Assembly (NCBI GenBank): GCA_965262665.1
Contig: CBDHFR010000004.1
Location: 1,116,001-1,180,000, forward strand
Source: CBDBND01 sp965262665
GTDB taxonomy: Bacteria > Pseudomonadota > Alphaproteobacteria > Rhodospirillales > Rhodospirillaceae
Length of the DNA: 64,000 bases
Direction: 5' to 3'
Below are positions 35,845 to 46,063 of the stretch, in pieces. Below the pieces are notes generated by a model that was not told the DNA's origin, searched no databases, and saw nothing but the letters and a program-made list of their open reading frames with translations. The first letter of the stretch is position 1. Every line of letters starts with the position of its first letter. A program made the position numbers and the translations under genes.

Positions 35845-36160
35845 AGAGTCGGTTTCGAAAGTCATGCGGCTCGGGCCAATCTGCGGACGAGGAGCATGAC
35901 GGAGGCGGCGTAGAGGAAGGCGCGGGCCGAGGCGATGGTGGCCTCGAAGTCCTTTGCCAGTCGCCGGTTGCGGTTGATCCAGGCGAAGAAGCGCTCCACG
36001 ACCCAGCGGCGCGGTTGAACGGCGAAGCCGACCTGATCGGGGCTTTTGCGCACGATCTCGACGGCGATCATGGTGGCCGTGGCGACCTTCTCGCCGGCGT
36101 AGCCGCTGTCGGCAAAGACCTTCTCGATGAACGGAAACGAGCCGCGTGAGGCGCACAGCA
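35842..36160 (-). mobile_element. IS5-family element, right-end fragment
   Basis: This 319-bp segment is, as far as I can read, identical to 39333-39651 in inverted orientation. It holds the last ~100 transposase codons (SRGSFPFIEKVFADSGYAGE, VVERFFAWINRNRRLAKDFE) and the terminal repeat. The left two thirds of the element are missing. Confidence 0.9.
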
Positions 36161-36487
36161 ACCACTTGAAGGCTTGGCACGTTGAAGCCCTGACCGCCGA
36201 GAGCCAGGTCGCCCGTCTTGGCGTGAACGAACACAAGCCGCTTACCTTCCTCGTCAGCGCCGATGAAATCGGTGATTTCCTGGGAATCGTCGTCGCACAG
36301 CCATATTGGATAGCCGGAAATCGCGTTTGTGAGATCGTCGGCTTCGATGCCCAGCGCTTCGAGCCGACCTTCGCCGGCCCGCTTCAACGTCTCTTCGAGG
36401 GCGGGCGAGAACCGCCAGCGGCCCGGCTGGGTTTCCGAAAACCGCTTCGTCGTCGTCCAAGACCGGCCAGGTCACCAAAAACCGTCA
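36161..36487 (-). pseudogene. Unknown gene downstream of hsdR remnant, broken by IS5 and frameshift
   Basis: Two frames join near 36445: VTWPVLDDDEAVF and then RWRFSPALEETLKRAGEGRL, EALGIEADDLTNAISGYPIW, DFIGADEEGKRLVFVHAKTG. The last part (FIG...LVFVHAKTG) recalls a domain of uncharacterised restriction-associated proteins. The IS5 fragment removes the 3' end. It follows the hsdR remnant directly. No function is proposed. Confidence 0.45.
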
Positions 36488-37107
36488 TCCCTGTGCCCCC
36501 TCCCTGACTTCCCGCAGTGCCCTGTTGAAGAAATGCCGGGTCGCCCGGTCGCGGGCCTCGGTATCGCTCAGGACGATGCTCTTCATCTCGTTGTCGCGTT
36601 GGAACATTCTGATGGCGCCTTTGAAAAAGGCTTCGCTAAATGCCGAAAACACCACATCGGGCGGGTTGTTGCGCAGCATTTCGGTCAGGTCGTCATCCAT
36701 GATTTCACGGTTGACCTGCTCGAAACGGATAAAGTCCTCGCGCGTGAACGTCGTCCCATGGCGGTCATTGAACGTCTTGATGATCTCGGAGAGGGAACGT
36801 TCTTCCTCTTCCGTGTACGGTTTGGCGGCGAACTCGCTGATCGGCGTGAGCGCCTCGGTGTCCCCCGGACCGAGCGTCGCCGCCCCCTGCTCCTTCTGCT
36901 CGACGCGGAATGCCTGAAGGCGGAGCATGTCCTCGGTGATCTCGATGTCGGCCGGGATTTCCCGGTTGGGTAACAAGCGGGACAGCCAGGCTGTGTAGGT
37001 GTAGAGCTTCTCCAGTCCCGTATCGCCGAGCCGGATGACGGCAATGTCACGCGGGATTGGGAGCCGCCGAATGATAACGGCCTTGTCGACGCAGACCTCG
37101 AGCTCCT
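36485..37107 (-). pseudogene. Type I restriction enzyme HsdR, C-terminal remnant
   Basis: About 200 codons read as the C-terminal helical part of a type I restriction R subunit: LYTYTAWLSRLLPNREIPAD, LTPISEFAAKPYTEEEERSL, GTTFTREDFIRFEQVNREIM, NPPDVVFSAFSEAFFKGAIR then MFQRDNEMKSIVLSD. The nuclease and helicase domains are absent; a stop lies in frame at about 37107. hsdM and hsdS are not in the window, so the system is lost here. Confidence 0.75.
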
Positions 37108-37739
37108 ACGGGGTGAGGTGTCGGCAGACTTTCCGCGTCAATGTCTTGCTCTCTGGCTACCGTTTCGTAGAGAGGGGCTGCGACCAGCACCCGACGTGGG
37201 CTTTTCCAGCAACTTCCCTTTAGCTTCGCAGGCAGTCGCGGAATTGGCTGACCCTGATGATCTGCAAGTACTCCTGACCGCACTTCGTCATCTGGAGTCC
37301 ATTGAGATCCGAGAGGGTGGTCAGACGCGTTGTGCCATTAGGGTACCGGCCTTGTTTGGCATGGCCACGGTGACATACAGCTGATCGCCGATCAGGGTAA
37401 AGCGCAGCGCATGGCTCGTAACCACCCGGATGTCTACGACCTCGTCGAGGTCGAGCCCGACTGATAGGTGACCTGCCCGGTCTTCTGACCCACCTTGCTT
37501 AACATCCTGGAAATTGCCGGTGAGAGCTACCGGCCCAAGCAGAGCCGAGACCGGCACCCTTCCGAATAGTCGATCTCCCCGCTTGCCCGCGTGAGCCCAT
37601 GGGCCCACACACACAAGGCGGAACGACACCAGCCGTATACAAGGTGCGTCGTCCCGCACTTGGGGCCCGCCCGTGGACTACCCGGACAAGCTACCGCCAA
37701 GCGGGTGGTACATTCTTACACCGCCTTTGACACCGCGCC
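37108..37739. other. Degenerate region, no confident gene
   Basis: A minus-strand frame (37321-37659) contains a protein-like stretch (LRFTLIGDQLYVTVAMPNKA), and sense seems to go on in another frame (LTTLSDLNGLQMTKCGQEYL), which suggests a decayed gene. I could not identify it. Confidence 0.35.
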
Positions 37740-38075
37740 GTGGCCAACTTGCTTAAGCTGATCGGCATCGCGTCCGGCACAATTCGCTGTGCAGGTATCG
37801 CTACGGCTGGTGGAACTGCGAAGGGTTGCAAGCGCATTGTCTCCGCAAAGGTGTGGAAGGACTATCCAAAACAAGATACACCATCTCTATCCGTCAAAAC
37901 GTCACAACCCTTGCACAGCAACGATTTCAGCGATTTTCAATCCGTCACAAAATCAAACCTTGTGACGGATATTAAAACCCGCAAAGCCCAGGAATCCAAC
38001 GGTTGTAACGGTGTGACGGATACCCAAACCACTAAATTTTTTGGAAGTGATCGTCTTAGAGCAACCAGAACGTGA
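37740..38075 (+). pseudogene. Possible DUF3631/phage-primase-like linker remnant
   Basis: The frame includes SVTKSNLVTDIKTRKAQESN and GCNGVTDTQTT, similar to the repetitive Val-Thr linker found near the end of phage-type DUF3631/primase-helicase proteins. Nothing catalytic is present. Related DNA lies at 43.1-43.7 kb. This is a weak assignment. Confidence 0.3.
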
Positions 38076-38352
38076 AGCTAAGGCACTTCGTCGTGTCGTG
38101 CCCGGTCACTCGGGCGAGTCACAATCGCGTTCTGATACGGTAATCACCTGGCAGTTTGGCCGGTGCCGGCGCGCGCGACCGTCAAGAGTCACGCGCGCCG
38201 GCGATACCAGGCCAAAAACGCCAAGGGAGGACAAGATGGTTAGAAAACCCCATCTGTGAGGCTGATTCTCCGCGTTGCCCAGGATTTCGCCTTGGCCCGC
38301 AACAGCTTTGGCTGACGCTAAGTATAATTTCGCCTTATAACTGTAAGTGAAT

Positions 38353-38381
38353 ACCGGCGGATGGAGAAAACGGAAGGGACA
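38353..38381 (-). repeat. Terminal-repeat-like sequence, third copy
   Basis: On the minus strand TGTCCCTTCCGTTTTCTCC then ATCCGCCGGT resembles the element end at 9684-9712. It stands 5 bp before the start of the secreted metalloprotease gene. Confidence 0.5.
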
Positions 38382-38740
38382 ACGGGATGTTACTGAGACT
38401 CGTGCTTTATTTCTCAAACTGCAGCATATTCATCGTTGCCGCATTGAACGTGCTCAGCGCGAATGCGCAAGATGAACCCGCAGCCTCTTACGAAGTGCCC
38501 CTGTTCTTCAGCGCGGATAATCCCGACTACTTCAGCTTTGTCCAGATCAAGGACTATAGGTTAGGGCGTTTCCAAAGCAGAGCCGCCCCCCAGCCGATCA
38601 CGATCACGGGCTACGACGATGAGGGCACGAAGTATGGGCCAATCTATCTCGAACTCGAGAGGTTTACGAAGGGATACGGTAGGTATGTCGGTGTCCTGTA
38701 TTCCAGAAATATCGAAACGGAGGTGCGTCAAGGGGCCTCA

Positions 38741-39647
38741 GAGGCCGTTTCGAAAGGGGTTGAGTGGCCGGTGTCGATGTGATTCCAGGAAGGTTGCTGA
38801 AACCGATCTGGAGCCGCCATGTGGACGCCGACCACCCGAGAGCAGCATAGCCGCAAGGCGCTGCGTTATCAGACTGATTTGACCGCTGCGGAGTGGGTTG
38901 TGATCGAGCCTCATTTGCCTCCGGCTCATGGCACGGGACGGCCCCGGTCATGGCCGATGCGAGAGATCGTCAACGGCATTTTCTACGTGATGCGGGCTGG
39001 CTGCCCTTGGCGCTTGCTGCCAAGCGATTTACCACCGTGGGGCACGATCTATCGCTGGTTCGCTAAGTTCCGCGACGACGGCCTCCTTGAGAAGATCAAC
39101 CACTTTCTGGTCATGGCCGATCGCGAGCGGGTCGGACGCGAGGCCAGCCCGAGCGGCGCGATTATCGACAGCCAGAGCGTCAAGACGACCGAGGCTGGTG
39201 GCCCCCGCGGCTACGATGCGGGCAAGAAGATCAAGGGGCGCAAGCGCCACGCGCTGGTCGACACCGACGGGCGCGGCCTCGTGCTCGAGGCGCATCCGGC
39301 GAGTATCCAGGACCGCGATGGTGGCGGGCCGCTGCTGTGCGCCTCACGCGGCTCGTTTCCGTTCATCGAGAAGGTCTTTGCCGACAGCGGCTACGCCGGC
39401 GAGAAGGTCGCCACGGCCACCATGATCGCCGTCGAGATCGTGCGCAAAAGCCCCGATCAGGTCGGCTTCGCCGTCCAACCGCGCCGCTGGGTCGTGGAGC
39501 GCTTCTTCGCCTGGATCAACCGCAACCGGCGACTGGCAAAGGACTTCGAGGCCACCATCGCCTCGGCCCGCGCCTTCCTCTACGCCGCCTCCGTCATGCT
39601 CCTCGTCCGCAGATTGGCCCGAGCCGCATGACTTTCGAAACCGACTC
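38741..39647 (+). mobile_element. IS5-family insertion sequence, apparently complete
   Basis: The element is about 907 bp, bounded by GAGGCCGTTTCGAAAG on the left and the inverted CTTTCGAAACCGACTC on the right (14 of 16 matched). Flanks TCA and TTA may be a diverged 3-bp target duplication. It sits inside the metalloprotease gene. Its last 319 bp recur inverted at 35842-36160. Confidence 0.85.
38819..39631 (+). CDS. IS5-family transposase
   Basis: The 270-residue DDE transposase seems full-length: YQTDLTAAEWVVIEPHLPPA, IVNGIFYVMRAGCPWRLLPS, the first Asp in SGAIIDSQSVKTTEAGGPRG, the second in VFADSGYAGEKV and the Glu region RRWVVERFFAWINRNRRLAK. The region ASIQDRDGGGPLLCASRGSF is near the usual form. 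It could be active, and it is the only complete IS5 here. Confidence 0.9.
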   Translation: MWTPTTREQHSRKALRYQTDLTAAEWVVIEPHLPPAHGTGRPRSWPMREIVNGIFYVMRAGCPWRLLPSDLPPWGTIYRWFAKFRDDGLLEKINHFLVMADRERVGREASPSGAIIDSQSVKTTEAGGPRGYDAGKKIKGRKRHALVDTDGRGLVLEAHPASIQDRDGGGPLLCASRGSFPFIEKVFADSGYAGEKVATATMIAVEIVRKSPDQVGFAVQPRRWVVERFFAWINRNRRLAKDFEATIASARAFLYAASVMLLVRRLARAA

Positions 39648-41040
39648 TTAGCGGAGGATTGGGTGATGGCGTGGGCGATTGGCGGCTGGTTATCGAGAGC
39701 AATGATGAGAGCTTAGTTATCCAGTCTTTCGCAGGGTTGAAAACGGGGAACACATTCGCGCCGATGGACCAGGTGCAGCCTTCCGCCATTGAGATCAATT
39801 CATCCGTACCCAGATACCATGTGCCACTCCTTACCCATCCCGACTCTGCGAACCGGACCAGCATTGTGCGCATCTTCAACCGCCGGGATCATTACTTGAG
39901 GGCCGAACTGAACGGTGATTCAATCAGAGATTCAATCAGTGGCTCCACCATTTGCGAGATACCTCCCCGCGCCACACTCACATTGGATGGGGCTGAGATT
40001 TTCGAACTAATGGACTCCCCCTTTTTACCGAGAGGAGAGAACTGGGATTTAACCGTGAAGGCTTTACCGGTGCCGTCGGACCATGCACCGGCTGGACTTT
40101 TCTGCGACAGTCCCAACAGCTTCGACAGGCTTTTGTACGGCGGCAACAGTATCGATGACTTAGGGGTGATGGCGCTCATTCGTGGTGCTGAAGGGAACTT
40201 TGCCAGTCTGCTCAGTCCGCCCATGCGGAACCGAAATGCCACATGGAAAGTGCGGCCCCACAGGACCGTGCGGGGCGATTTCGACATTACCTTGGAATTC
40301 GACGATGACTTGTCCGATGATTTCCGGGACGCGGCAATGTACGCGGCTAATCGGTGGGAGCAGATCATCGTTGCCGACTACCCCACAACGACAGTCAATG
40401 AGATCTGCGGCGACGCCATAGAGCCGCGCGAGATAGACGATATCCTGATAGATAGACGATATCCTGATCAAGATTGGCTTTGGACGGATTTTCGCAGGCA
40501 AGGCGTCCGTATGCACCGAAGAGCGGGGGGCGGATTTGGCTCGGGTCTAGGCCCCCGCCCCATAGTCAGCGAAATAACCATCAACCAGGGCCACCGGGAC
40601 GCCCCCCTTCCCTTGGAAAGATATGAAGAGTTCGACCTTGTTTTTCTGCATGAAATAGGCCACGCACTCGGCCTTGGCAGCGGTCGGGGTTGGTACGACC
40701 TGATCATAGAAAGGGATGGAGACCGCCCGTCCTTCGGCGGTACCAGCGCCATCGAACAATTCAAAATGTCATTCCCGAACCTGTCACGCAAAGCAGAAGA
40801 AGACGGTTATGCCGGTGTCCCATTGGCCAGCTATAAAACAGCGAGCCGTGCCCATTGGGGGAACCATCTCGGCGGAGATGTACCGCCCTACGACGTGATG
40901 AATGATGGTGGTGGGCTACGTACGTAACCCGTGGCCAATAATCACTGCTATCACAGTGGGTGCGCTTGAAGACCTGGGCTATACCGTCAATTACGACATG
41001 GCAGATAAAGTCCCAGTGCAGGACTACCATTAAGAAATAT

Positions 41041-41086
41041 CGTCAGACTAATTGAGAACGGCGGTGCAAAAAATAGTCCTCGGAGT
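41041..41086 (+). repeat. IS21-type terminal sequence remnant
   Basis: CGTCAGACTAATTGAGAACG then GCGGTGCAAAAAATAGTCC matches the IS21-like end at 11566 and, more weakly, 53672-53715. No istA or istB follows. Confidence 0.45.
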
Positions 41087-41262
41087 TGTCAACAACGGAG
41101 TAAGAGTCGGCCATAGCGCTTCCTTCATCAGAAGAAATAGGACAGAGGCCGCGTTTATCTAATGGAGACATTTCTGATCCTGTTTGTTGTTGGGCTACTT
41201 GCTTTTGATGATCCAAACGGTGTTTTAGGATGATTAAGTTATTGACCTTTCTCCTTCTCTAA

Positions 41263-41632
41263 ATGATGTCGCAGCCCCGTCCGGCATCCCACTCGCCATC
41301 CAGACCGACAGGACGAATGGTTATTCCAACCCTTGAGGAACCCCACACAATCGGCGGAGGATATGGTCCGGGCCGCCGGGCCCCTCCTTACCCGCGAGAC
41401 AGACGGCCGGGCCTTCCGCCTGATCGGCATCGGTGTCCACGATCTGGGCCCGGTCGGACCGGCCGGACCGGCCGGCCAGGCCGACCTCTTCGGTGCCGCA
41501 TCCCCCACCGAGGGCAAGGTCGACAAGGCCCTCGACGCTGTGCGGGAGAAATTCGGTGAAAACGCAGTCGTCAGGGGACGGAGCTTCGGAACGAAACTTC
41601 ACCGGCAAGGACCGTCCAAGGTGGAATAAGTA
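41263..41632 (+). pseudogene. DNA polymerase IV (DinB), C-terminal remnant
   Basis: The frame 41333-41629 reads AEDMVRAAGPLLTRETDGRA, FRLIGIGVHDLGPV and QADLFGAAS, then KVDKALDAVREKFGENAVVR and GRSF, the little-finger end and beta-clamp-binding-like QADLFG of DinB. The palm and catalytic domains are missing. An insert of repeated GPAGPAG residues is unusual. It is not functional. Confidence 0.6.
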
Positions 41633-42088
41633 TCCACCTGGGACCTCCAGTAACGTGTTCAAATTCTCTACCAGTTTTTCGTACACCGCCAGGGGATGGC
41701 GCCGAATACCTACCGTACGAGAGCCATGCGGTTGCGCAGTTATTGCCAGACTAGCTAGCCCAGGACAGAAGAAGGCAGAATGTAGGACTTTCAGGCAGTA
41801 AGTTGACGCCACTCGGCCAGGACGGTGGCTCGGACTTGTTTGAAAATGTCGCGGCGGTTGAGATGACGTAGGTAGTTGAAATGGGTTGTGGGTCCACGCG
41901 TGGATGGAGGTGAATTCTTGCAGGGTCTTGTAACATCTACATCTCTATCCCTTCTCAAAGCTTCCGCGCCAATGACCCAATCCATGCGCAGTTGAACAAG
42001 ACTCACACCAAGTTAAGGCGGATGAGGTCTTGGGAAAGAAAAATTGTCGGGCTCGGCGCACCGCCAAGTTACCGTCAGGTAGGTGTCA
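41633..42088. other. Region of transposase scraps
   Basis: The only recognisable item is the IS6 C-terminal scrap at 41803-41990 on the minus strand. A minus-strand stretch at 41640-41750 (GIRRHPLAVYEKLVENLNTL) looks protein-coding but is unidentified. Confidence 0.4.
41803..41990 (-). pseudogene. IS6-family transposase, C-terminal scrap
   Basis: The minus strand holds LQEFTSIHAW, HFNYLRHLNRRDIFKQVRAT and LAEWRQLTA in two frames, the end of IS6-type transposases (compare 47.9 and 53.6 kb). Only the last 45 residues remain. Confidence 0.6.
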
Positions 42089-42820
42089 ATGGTGAGTGAA
42101 GCTGGGAGAGACAGGCGTGTGGTGATCACCGGGGCGAACCGTGGTATCGGCTTTGAATTCGTGCGCCAGTATCTGGCGGACGGCTGGGAGGTTGTGGCAA
42201 CCACGCGGTCGCTGGACCACGCCTATCCTCTTAGAAACTTGGCTGATGAGGGATATCAGCGCCTTCAAATTCACAGCCTTGATGTATCCAAGGCTGAGTC
42301 CATTGGTGCGTTCGCGGACTCCTTCACCGGCGTTCCTATTGACGTGCTTATCAATAACGCCGGTGGTTTGGGCCGGGACCCCACAAATCGTGATCTTGCA
42401 GCAATGACCTTTGAAAATTTGGACTACGGGCTGTGGCTAGACTTGTTTTTGTCCAACACCATTGGTGCAGTTCGTCTTGCCGAGTCCTTAGTCAATAACA
42501 TAAGCGCTTCGCAGGAGAGAAAAATGGCCTTCATCTCCAGCACGGCTGGTTCCATTGCGGAAGGCGGACATCCAGCGCTGGCTTATGGGACGAGCAAGGC
42601 TGCCCTCAATAAGGCGGCCACTGTCATAGCTGAACAAGTAAAGAAAAAAGGCATAGCCGTGGTGTGTCTGTGTCCTGGCCGGGTAAAGACTCGCATGGGT
42701 TTCGGCGCAAGAATTGAAACAGCAGACAGCGTATCCGGCATGCGCCGCCTCTTGGAAACGCTTACGGTTGATCAGTCGGGCTGCTTTCTTCGGTACAACG
42801 GTGAAACGGTTCAGTGGTGA
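42089..42820 (+). CDS. Short-chain dehydrogenase/reductase
   Basis: The ~243-residue classical SDR has the cofactor motif TGANRGIGFEF, LDVSK, the NNAGGLG strand end, the catalytic Ser in FISSTAGSIAEGG and YGTSK. The sequence EVVATTRSL after the second strand suggests NADPH. The substrate is unknown; relatives include C-factor-type proteins. The start could be GTG 42083, ATG 42089 or GTG 42092. It appears intact although it lies among remnants. Confidence 0.9.
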   Translation: MVSEAGRDRRVVITGANRGIGFEFVRQYLADGWEVVATTRSLDHAYPLRNLADEGYQRLQIHSLDVSKAESIGAFADSFTGVPIDVLINNAGGLGRDPTNRDLAAMTFENLDYGLWLDLFLSNTIGAVRLAESLVNNISASQERKMAFISSTAGSIAEGGHPALAYGTSKAALNKAATVIAEQVKKKGIAVVCLCPGRVKTRMGFGARIETADSVSGMRRLLETLTVDQSGCFLRYNGETVQW

Positions 42821-43088
42821 GTATTTTGAAATTGCTCCGGAGACGGTTGTTTACGTGCCTTCTGACGCTCATCGTCAGCTCGTTCGGTTGAATACAGACA
42901 AGCTCATGGCCTAAGCCGGCATTGTCGACCAAACCTTCTTGGTAGTCCTTTCCTGTCCCCCTTTTTGGGGCTTCGGTGCGCAAATTCCCATTATATCTAG
43001 CGTAGAGCGGCCAAGCACGGACGGGGAAGCTGGCTCGATGACCGGAAAATTCTAAGTTACGATTCTAATCTGATAATGCCCAGGCAAG

Positions 43089-43574
43089 GCAACAGCCACG
43101 GTTGATCTCCCTACACCCGTGCGTTAACTCAGCAAGCGACAGCGCGGCGCGACGAACCGCCGTTGGCCAATCGCCGCTCACTGCGAACAGAGGGCGCCAC
43201 ACGTCCGCGGCATGGCCCGTCAATCCACCCATATGGGGTTTTGCCTCCTTCAGAGCCCGGACGTTGTCGTCGCGCCAACCCGTAAAGCTGACATCAGAGT
43301 TCATTTCGGAGAGATCGCCCAATTCCAGTTTCAGGAGATCAAGGTCCCAACTCGCACCCAACGCAATCGTGTTGTCGGCCGATCTCAGTGCGCGCTTCTC
43401 CGCATCGGTCAATCCGGCGAGCACAATTGTTGGAGCGGGCGACGGCCCTGCGTGCATACCAGCCTTTTGCATGCCGTCGGTTTCGGTTTCACCCGGAGTT
43501 TTCTTGTTTCGCAACCGTAACACCGTAATTATCCCAGGTTTCTGCGGTTTCCCGGGATTTTTGTACAGTAACAT
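43089..43574 (-). pseudogene. Chimera of ParB-like and DUF3631-like fragments
   Basis: The frame joins three pieces: a short N-terminal stretch of DUF3631-linker type, a ParB-like core (LAGLTDAEKRALRSADNTIA, LGASWDLDLLKLELGDLSEM) ending at SFTG, and a DUF3631-like block (ALKEAKPHMGGLTGHAADVW, RPLFAVSGDWPTAVRRAALS). These belong to different proteins, so the open frame is a recombination product. Both source genes are typical of integrative elements. Confidence 0.5.
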
Positions 43575-43599
43575 CGCCTGTTTTGGTTACGGTTTGGAA

Positions 43600-43996
43600 A
43601 TCATCCGGAAACCCCAGAATTTCCGCCGCTTATTGCTCAGGTGTTACGGTGTTACGGTTTGATTCTCCCCTCCTAAGAGTAGAGGGGTAATCCACCCCGG
43701 CACGGCATGTCGGGTGATCGCCAGTGTCCGGCCTGCTGCATCTCGACTGGGGGCTTGTTATCGGTAGGAAGGGATTGGCGAACCCGGTCCGGAGTGAACG
43801 GCTGGACACTCGCCCCTCGATAACGGCGAAGGTAATCAGCGGACGCGAATTCGTGACGCCAGTAGAGCCGAGCCCCGTGAAAGCGTTCCTTATCGTGCCT
43901 GGGTATTGTCGTCCATTCCAGCCCTCATTGATGGGGATTGTTATGGGAACAGATAACAGGATATATAGAAAGTACCATTATTTCAATAGGTTATAA
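43600..43996. other. Intergenic; no gene recognised
   Basis: It contains a short repeat GGTGTTACGGTGTTACGG at about 43640-43658. No gene family is recognised in any frame. Confidence 0.4.
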
Positions 43997-46063
43997 TGCT
44001 TTATCGGCGGACAGGAAGGGCGCCCGCTGCGAATACTGCATTCCGACCACCACATCGAAATACTCCGGGAGATTGATGGCGAGGCGACGCAAAGCTCGCA
44101 TTTCCTTCGCTTCGTCCAGACGCTTGGGGGATTGGAAAGCCAGTACGCGGCACTAGCGTTCGAACTCGACCCGCGCTCCAGTGACAGCTCGGCCGATGTA
44201 GACAACTCCCTAGCGAAACGGTTTCGAATCATGCCAGCGAGGCCAGGACGAGTTGCCGCTTACTTTACGGCCGCGAAAGAGATATCCAACCTACGCTTTC
44301 ATCTTCACGCCCCATTCGTACCGGAACTCAGCCGGTCCAGCATCAAGAATACACCGGCGAACCAGCCGCTCCTCCAGCAGTTAGCCGGGCTCGCAGCACG
44401 ATCCCTATTTGCGATCCGCGATCTCGGCCTGCTCGACCGCGATTTTCTCGCGGTGCTGCCGAACCACGAGGACGAGATCCCCACCCAGTACATATGCGTG
44501 CGGGACGCCGTCACCACCGCGATGAACGACCAACCGCTTACCCCGGTGCATTCGGGCGGACACGCTCCCGCCAAACGATTGCTGCAGGCCCGCGCGGCAT
44601 TGAAAGCATTACTCACTAGCCCTGACGTCGATTTTTTGACCGGTAGCGACGAGGAGCCACGCGACTGGGCAATCGGTGCAACCCAACGGAACAGTCGTGT
44701 CGACCGCTTCTTGCGCGGCCTGGACATCGAGGATTGGGACCTTGAACAGTTTGCGCAAGTCCTGGAAGCACGACTAGGAAAAATGGGCCGCTTTAATCGT
44801 CAGACCTATAGCTGGAGTCACGGCCCCGATGAGAATTTTGTCGAATGGTTGCGGTCCAAACCCGGTGAATGGCATCAGATGCTTTACGCACTGCTATATC
44901 GGGAGCTGCACGAGGAGATCCAAAGGTTCGATGAGCTGTGTATGGTTCGTCTCTCCAACTATGAATATCGCGTAGGCGAGGAGTGTTATTTCCCGACCCC
45001 AGACATCGAAGAAGATCAGACGCATCCCCGTATAGATAGAAACATCTACACCGCCGGGACAAGCAAGGCCGAACAAGAAAATGCAAAAAAATTTCTGGAA
45101 GGCGTCGGCGTCCGCAAAGTAGGCGAGTATGAGCAAATCGAGGCGATTCTGAAGCACCGGTACGCCGAAGCTGCCAACCCACCAAGTTGGAAGACATATG
45201 TAGCTGATTTACGCCGCTTCATTTCGTTGGTCGAAGACAACAGGGACGCGAATGTCCTCTTTCGTGACTATTGTGTGTTTGAGCGATCTAACGGCCAATG
45301 GAGCCAACCCAGCGGCGTATACCTGGACGCACCATATCTTGAAACTGGTCTGAACGCTTATTTCGAACCGCTTGGGACTGAGGCGATTCGTTTGCCGCTA
45401 TCGCACAATTACCAGACTCTGGATGGACTCAGTAAATTTATCAAATTCGCGCAAATTTGCGGTGCAGCCGTTAAGCTCGAAATTGCGCAAGTCAGTTGCG
45501 GAAACAACCCGAACAAAGAACACTTGGAACGTGCGCCAGGGGCGTTTCCGACGCCAACGGGAACGGACCGCGACTTTGTCATCGACGGATTGGACGAACT
45601 TTTTCTAAATCCGACCATGGCTCTTTCCCGCCTTGTCTGGAGGGCACTTTGCGACCGGTCCCAGGATGCGAGCATTCTGCAGGCATGCTTTCAGTATAAC
45701 CAATCCAATTATCCTCACTATGCAGAGTCACAGCTCGTTCACCAATTGCGGGGCGGTGCATGGATACCTCAGGGGAAGGGGGAATTGGTCCGCCCCGCTG
45801 AGGCCTCGAGAGACTTGCTTCCGCAAGGTTTCCCGTTCGATCCCGGATGGCCTTGGGTCCAGGCCATCGGCTTCGGTGAGGAAAGTGCGAAGCGTATTGA
45901 GGAACGCCGTAGAAATCAGGAAATAGCCGAGAAACTCGGATTCTCCGACGACGTGGCGTTGCAACACGCTAGACAGTTTGCCGAATTGTCTCCGGTGACC
46001 CGGCAGAAAATTCTGGAGCAGCATAGAACCCGCCGCCGACTTGCCCTGCAACAGACCGGGTGA
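43997..46063 (+). pseudogene. Sacsin-like (HSP90-type ATPase family) protein, middle/C-terminal part
   Basis: The frame is open from 43997 without a good start (only a TTG at 44132), so the 5' end is lost. It lacks the HSP90-type ATPase domain but has the part that follows it in sacsin-like proteins: LRFHLHAPFVPELSRSSIKN, then a long helical region, ESQLVHQLRGGAWIPQGKGE and LLPQGFPFDPGWPWVQAIGF then FGEESAKRIEERRR. Full proteins of this type are over 1000 residues and are often found in defence islands. The frame stops at 46063, and the sense goes on in the overlapping frame starting 46041. Confidence 0.65.

Larger units (their letters stand above)
38387..41033 (+). pseudogene. Secreted zinc metalloprotease, split by IS5 and frameshifted
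   Basis: The 5' part (38387-38740) encodes a signal peptide (FIVAALNVLSANAQ) and a domain of the type PDYFSFVQIKDYRLGRF, ITGYDDEGTKYGPIYLELE. After IS5 the sense resumes at 39650 with SGGLGDGVGDWRLVIESN and a second similar module, then a metallopeptidase domain whose zinc site is VFLHEIGHALGLGSG near 40645. The frame ends at 40925, but another frame continues ITAITVGALEDLGYTVNYDM and stops at 41031-41033, the expected C-terminal helix of leishmanolysin-like peptidases. So there are two lesions: an insertion and a frameshift. It was probably an extracellular protease of about 580 residues. Confidence 0.75.

Noticed and set aside
42955..42977. TGTCCCCCTTTTTGGGG as a further MITE copy
   Set aside because: Only the left few bases agree and no right end could be found within 100 bp; it is probably a different common intergenic motif.
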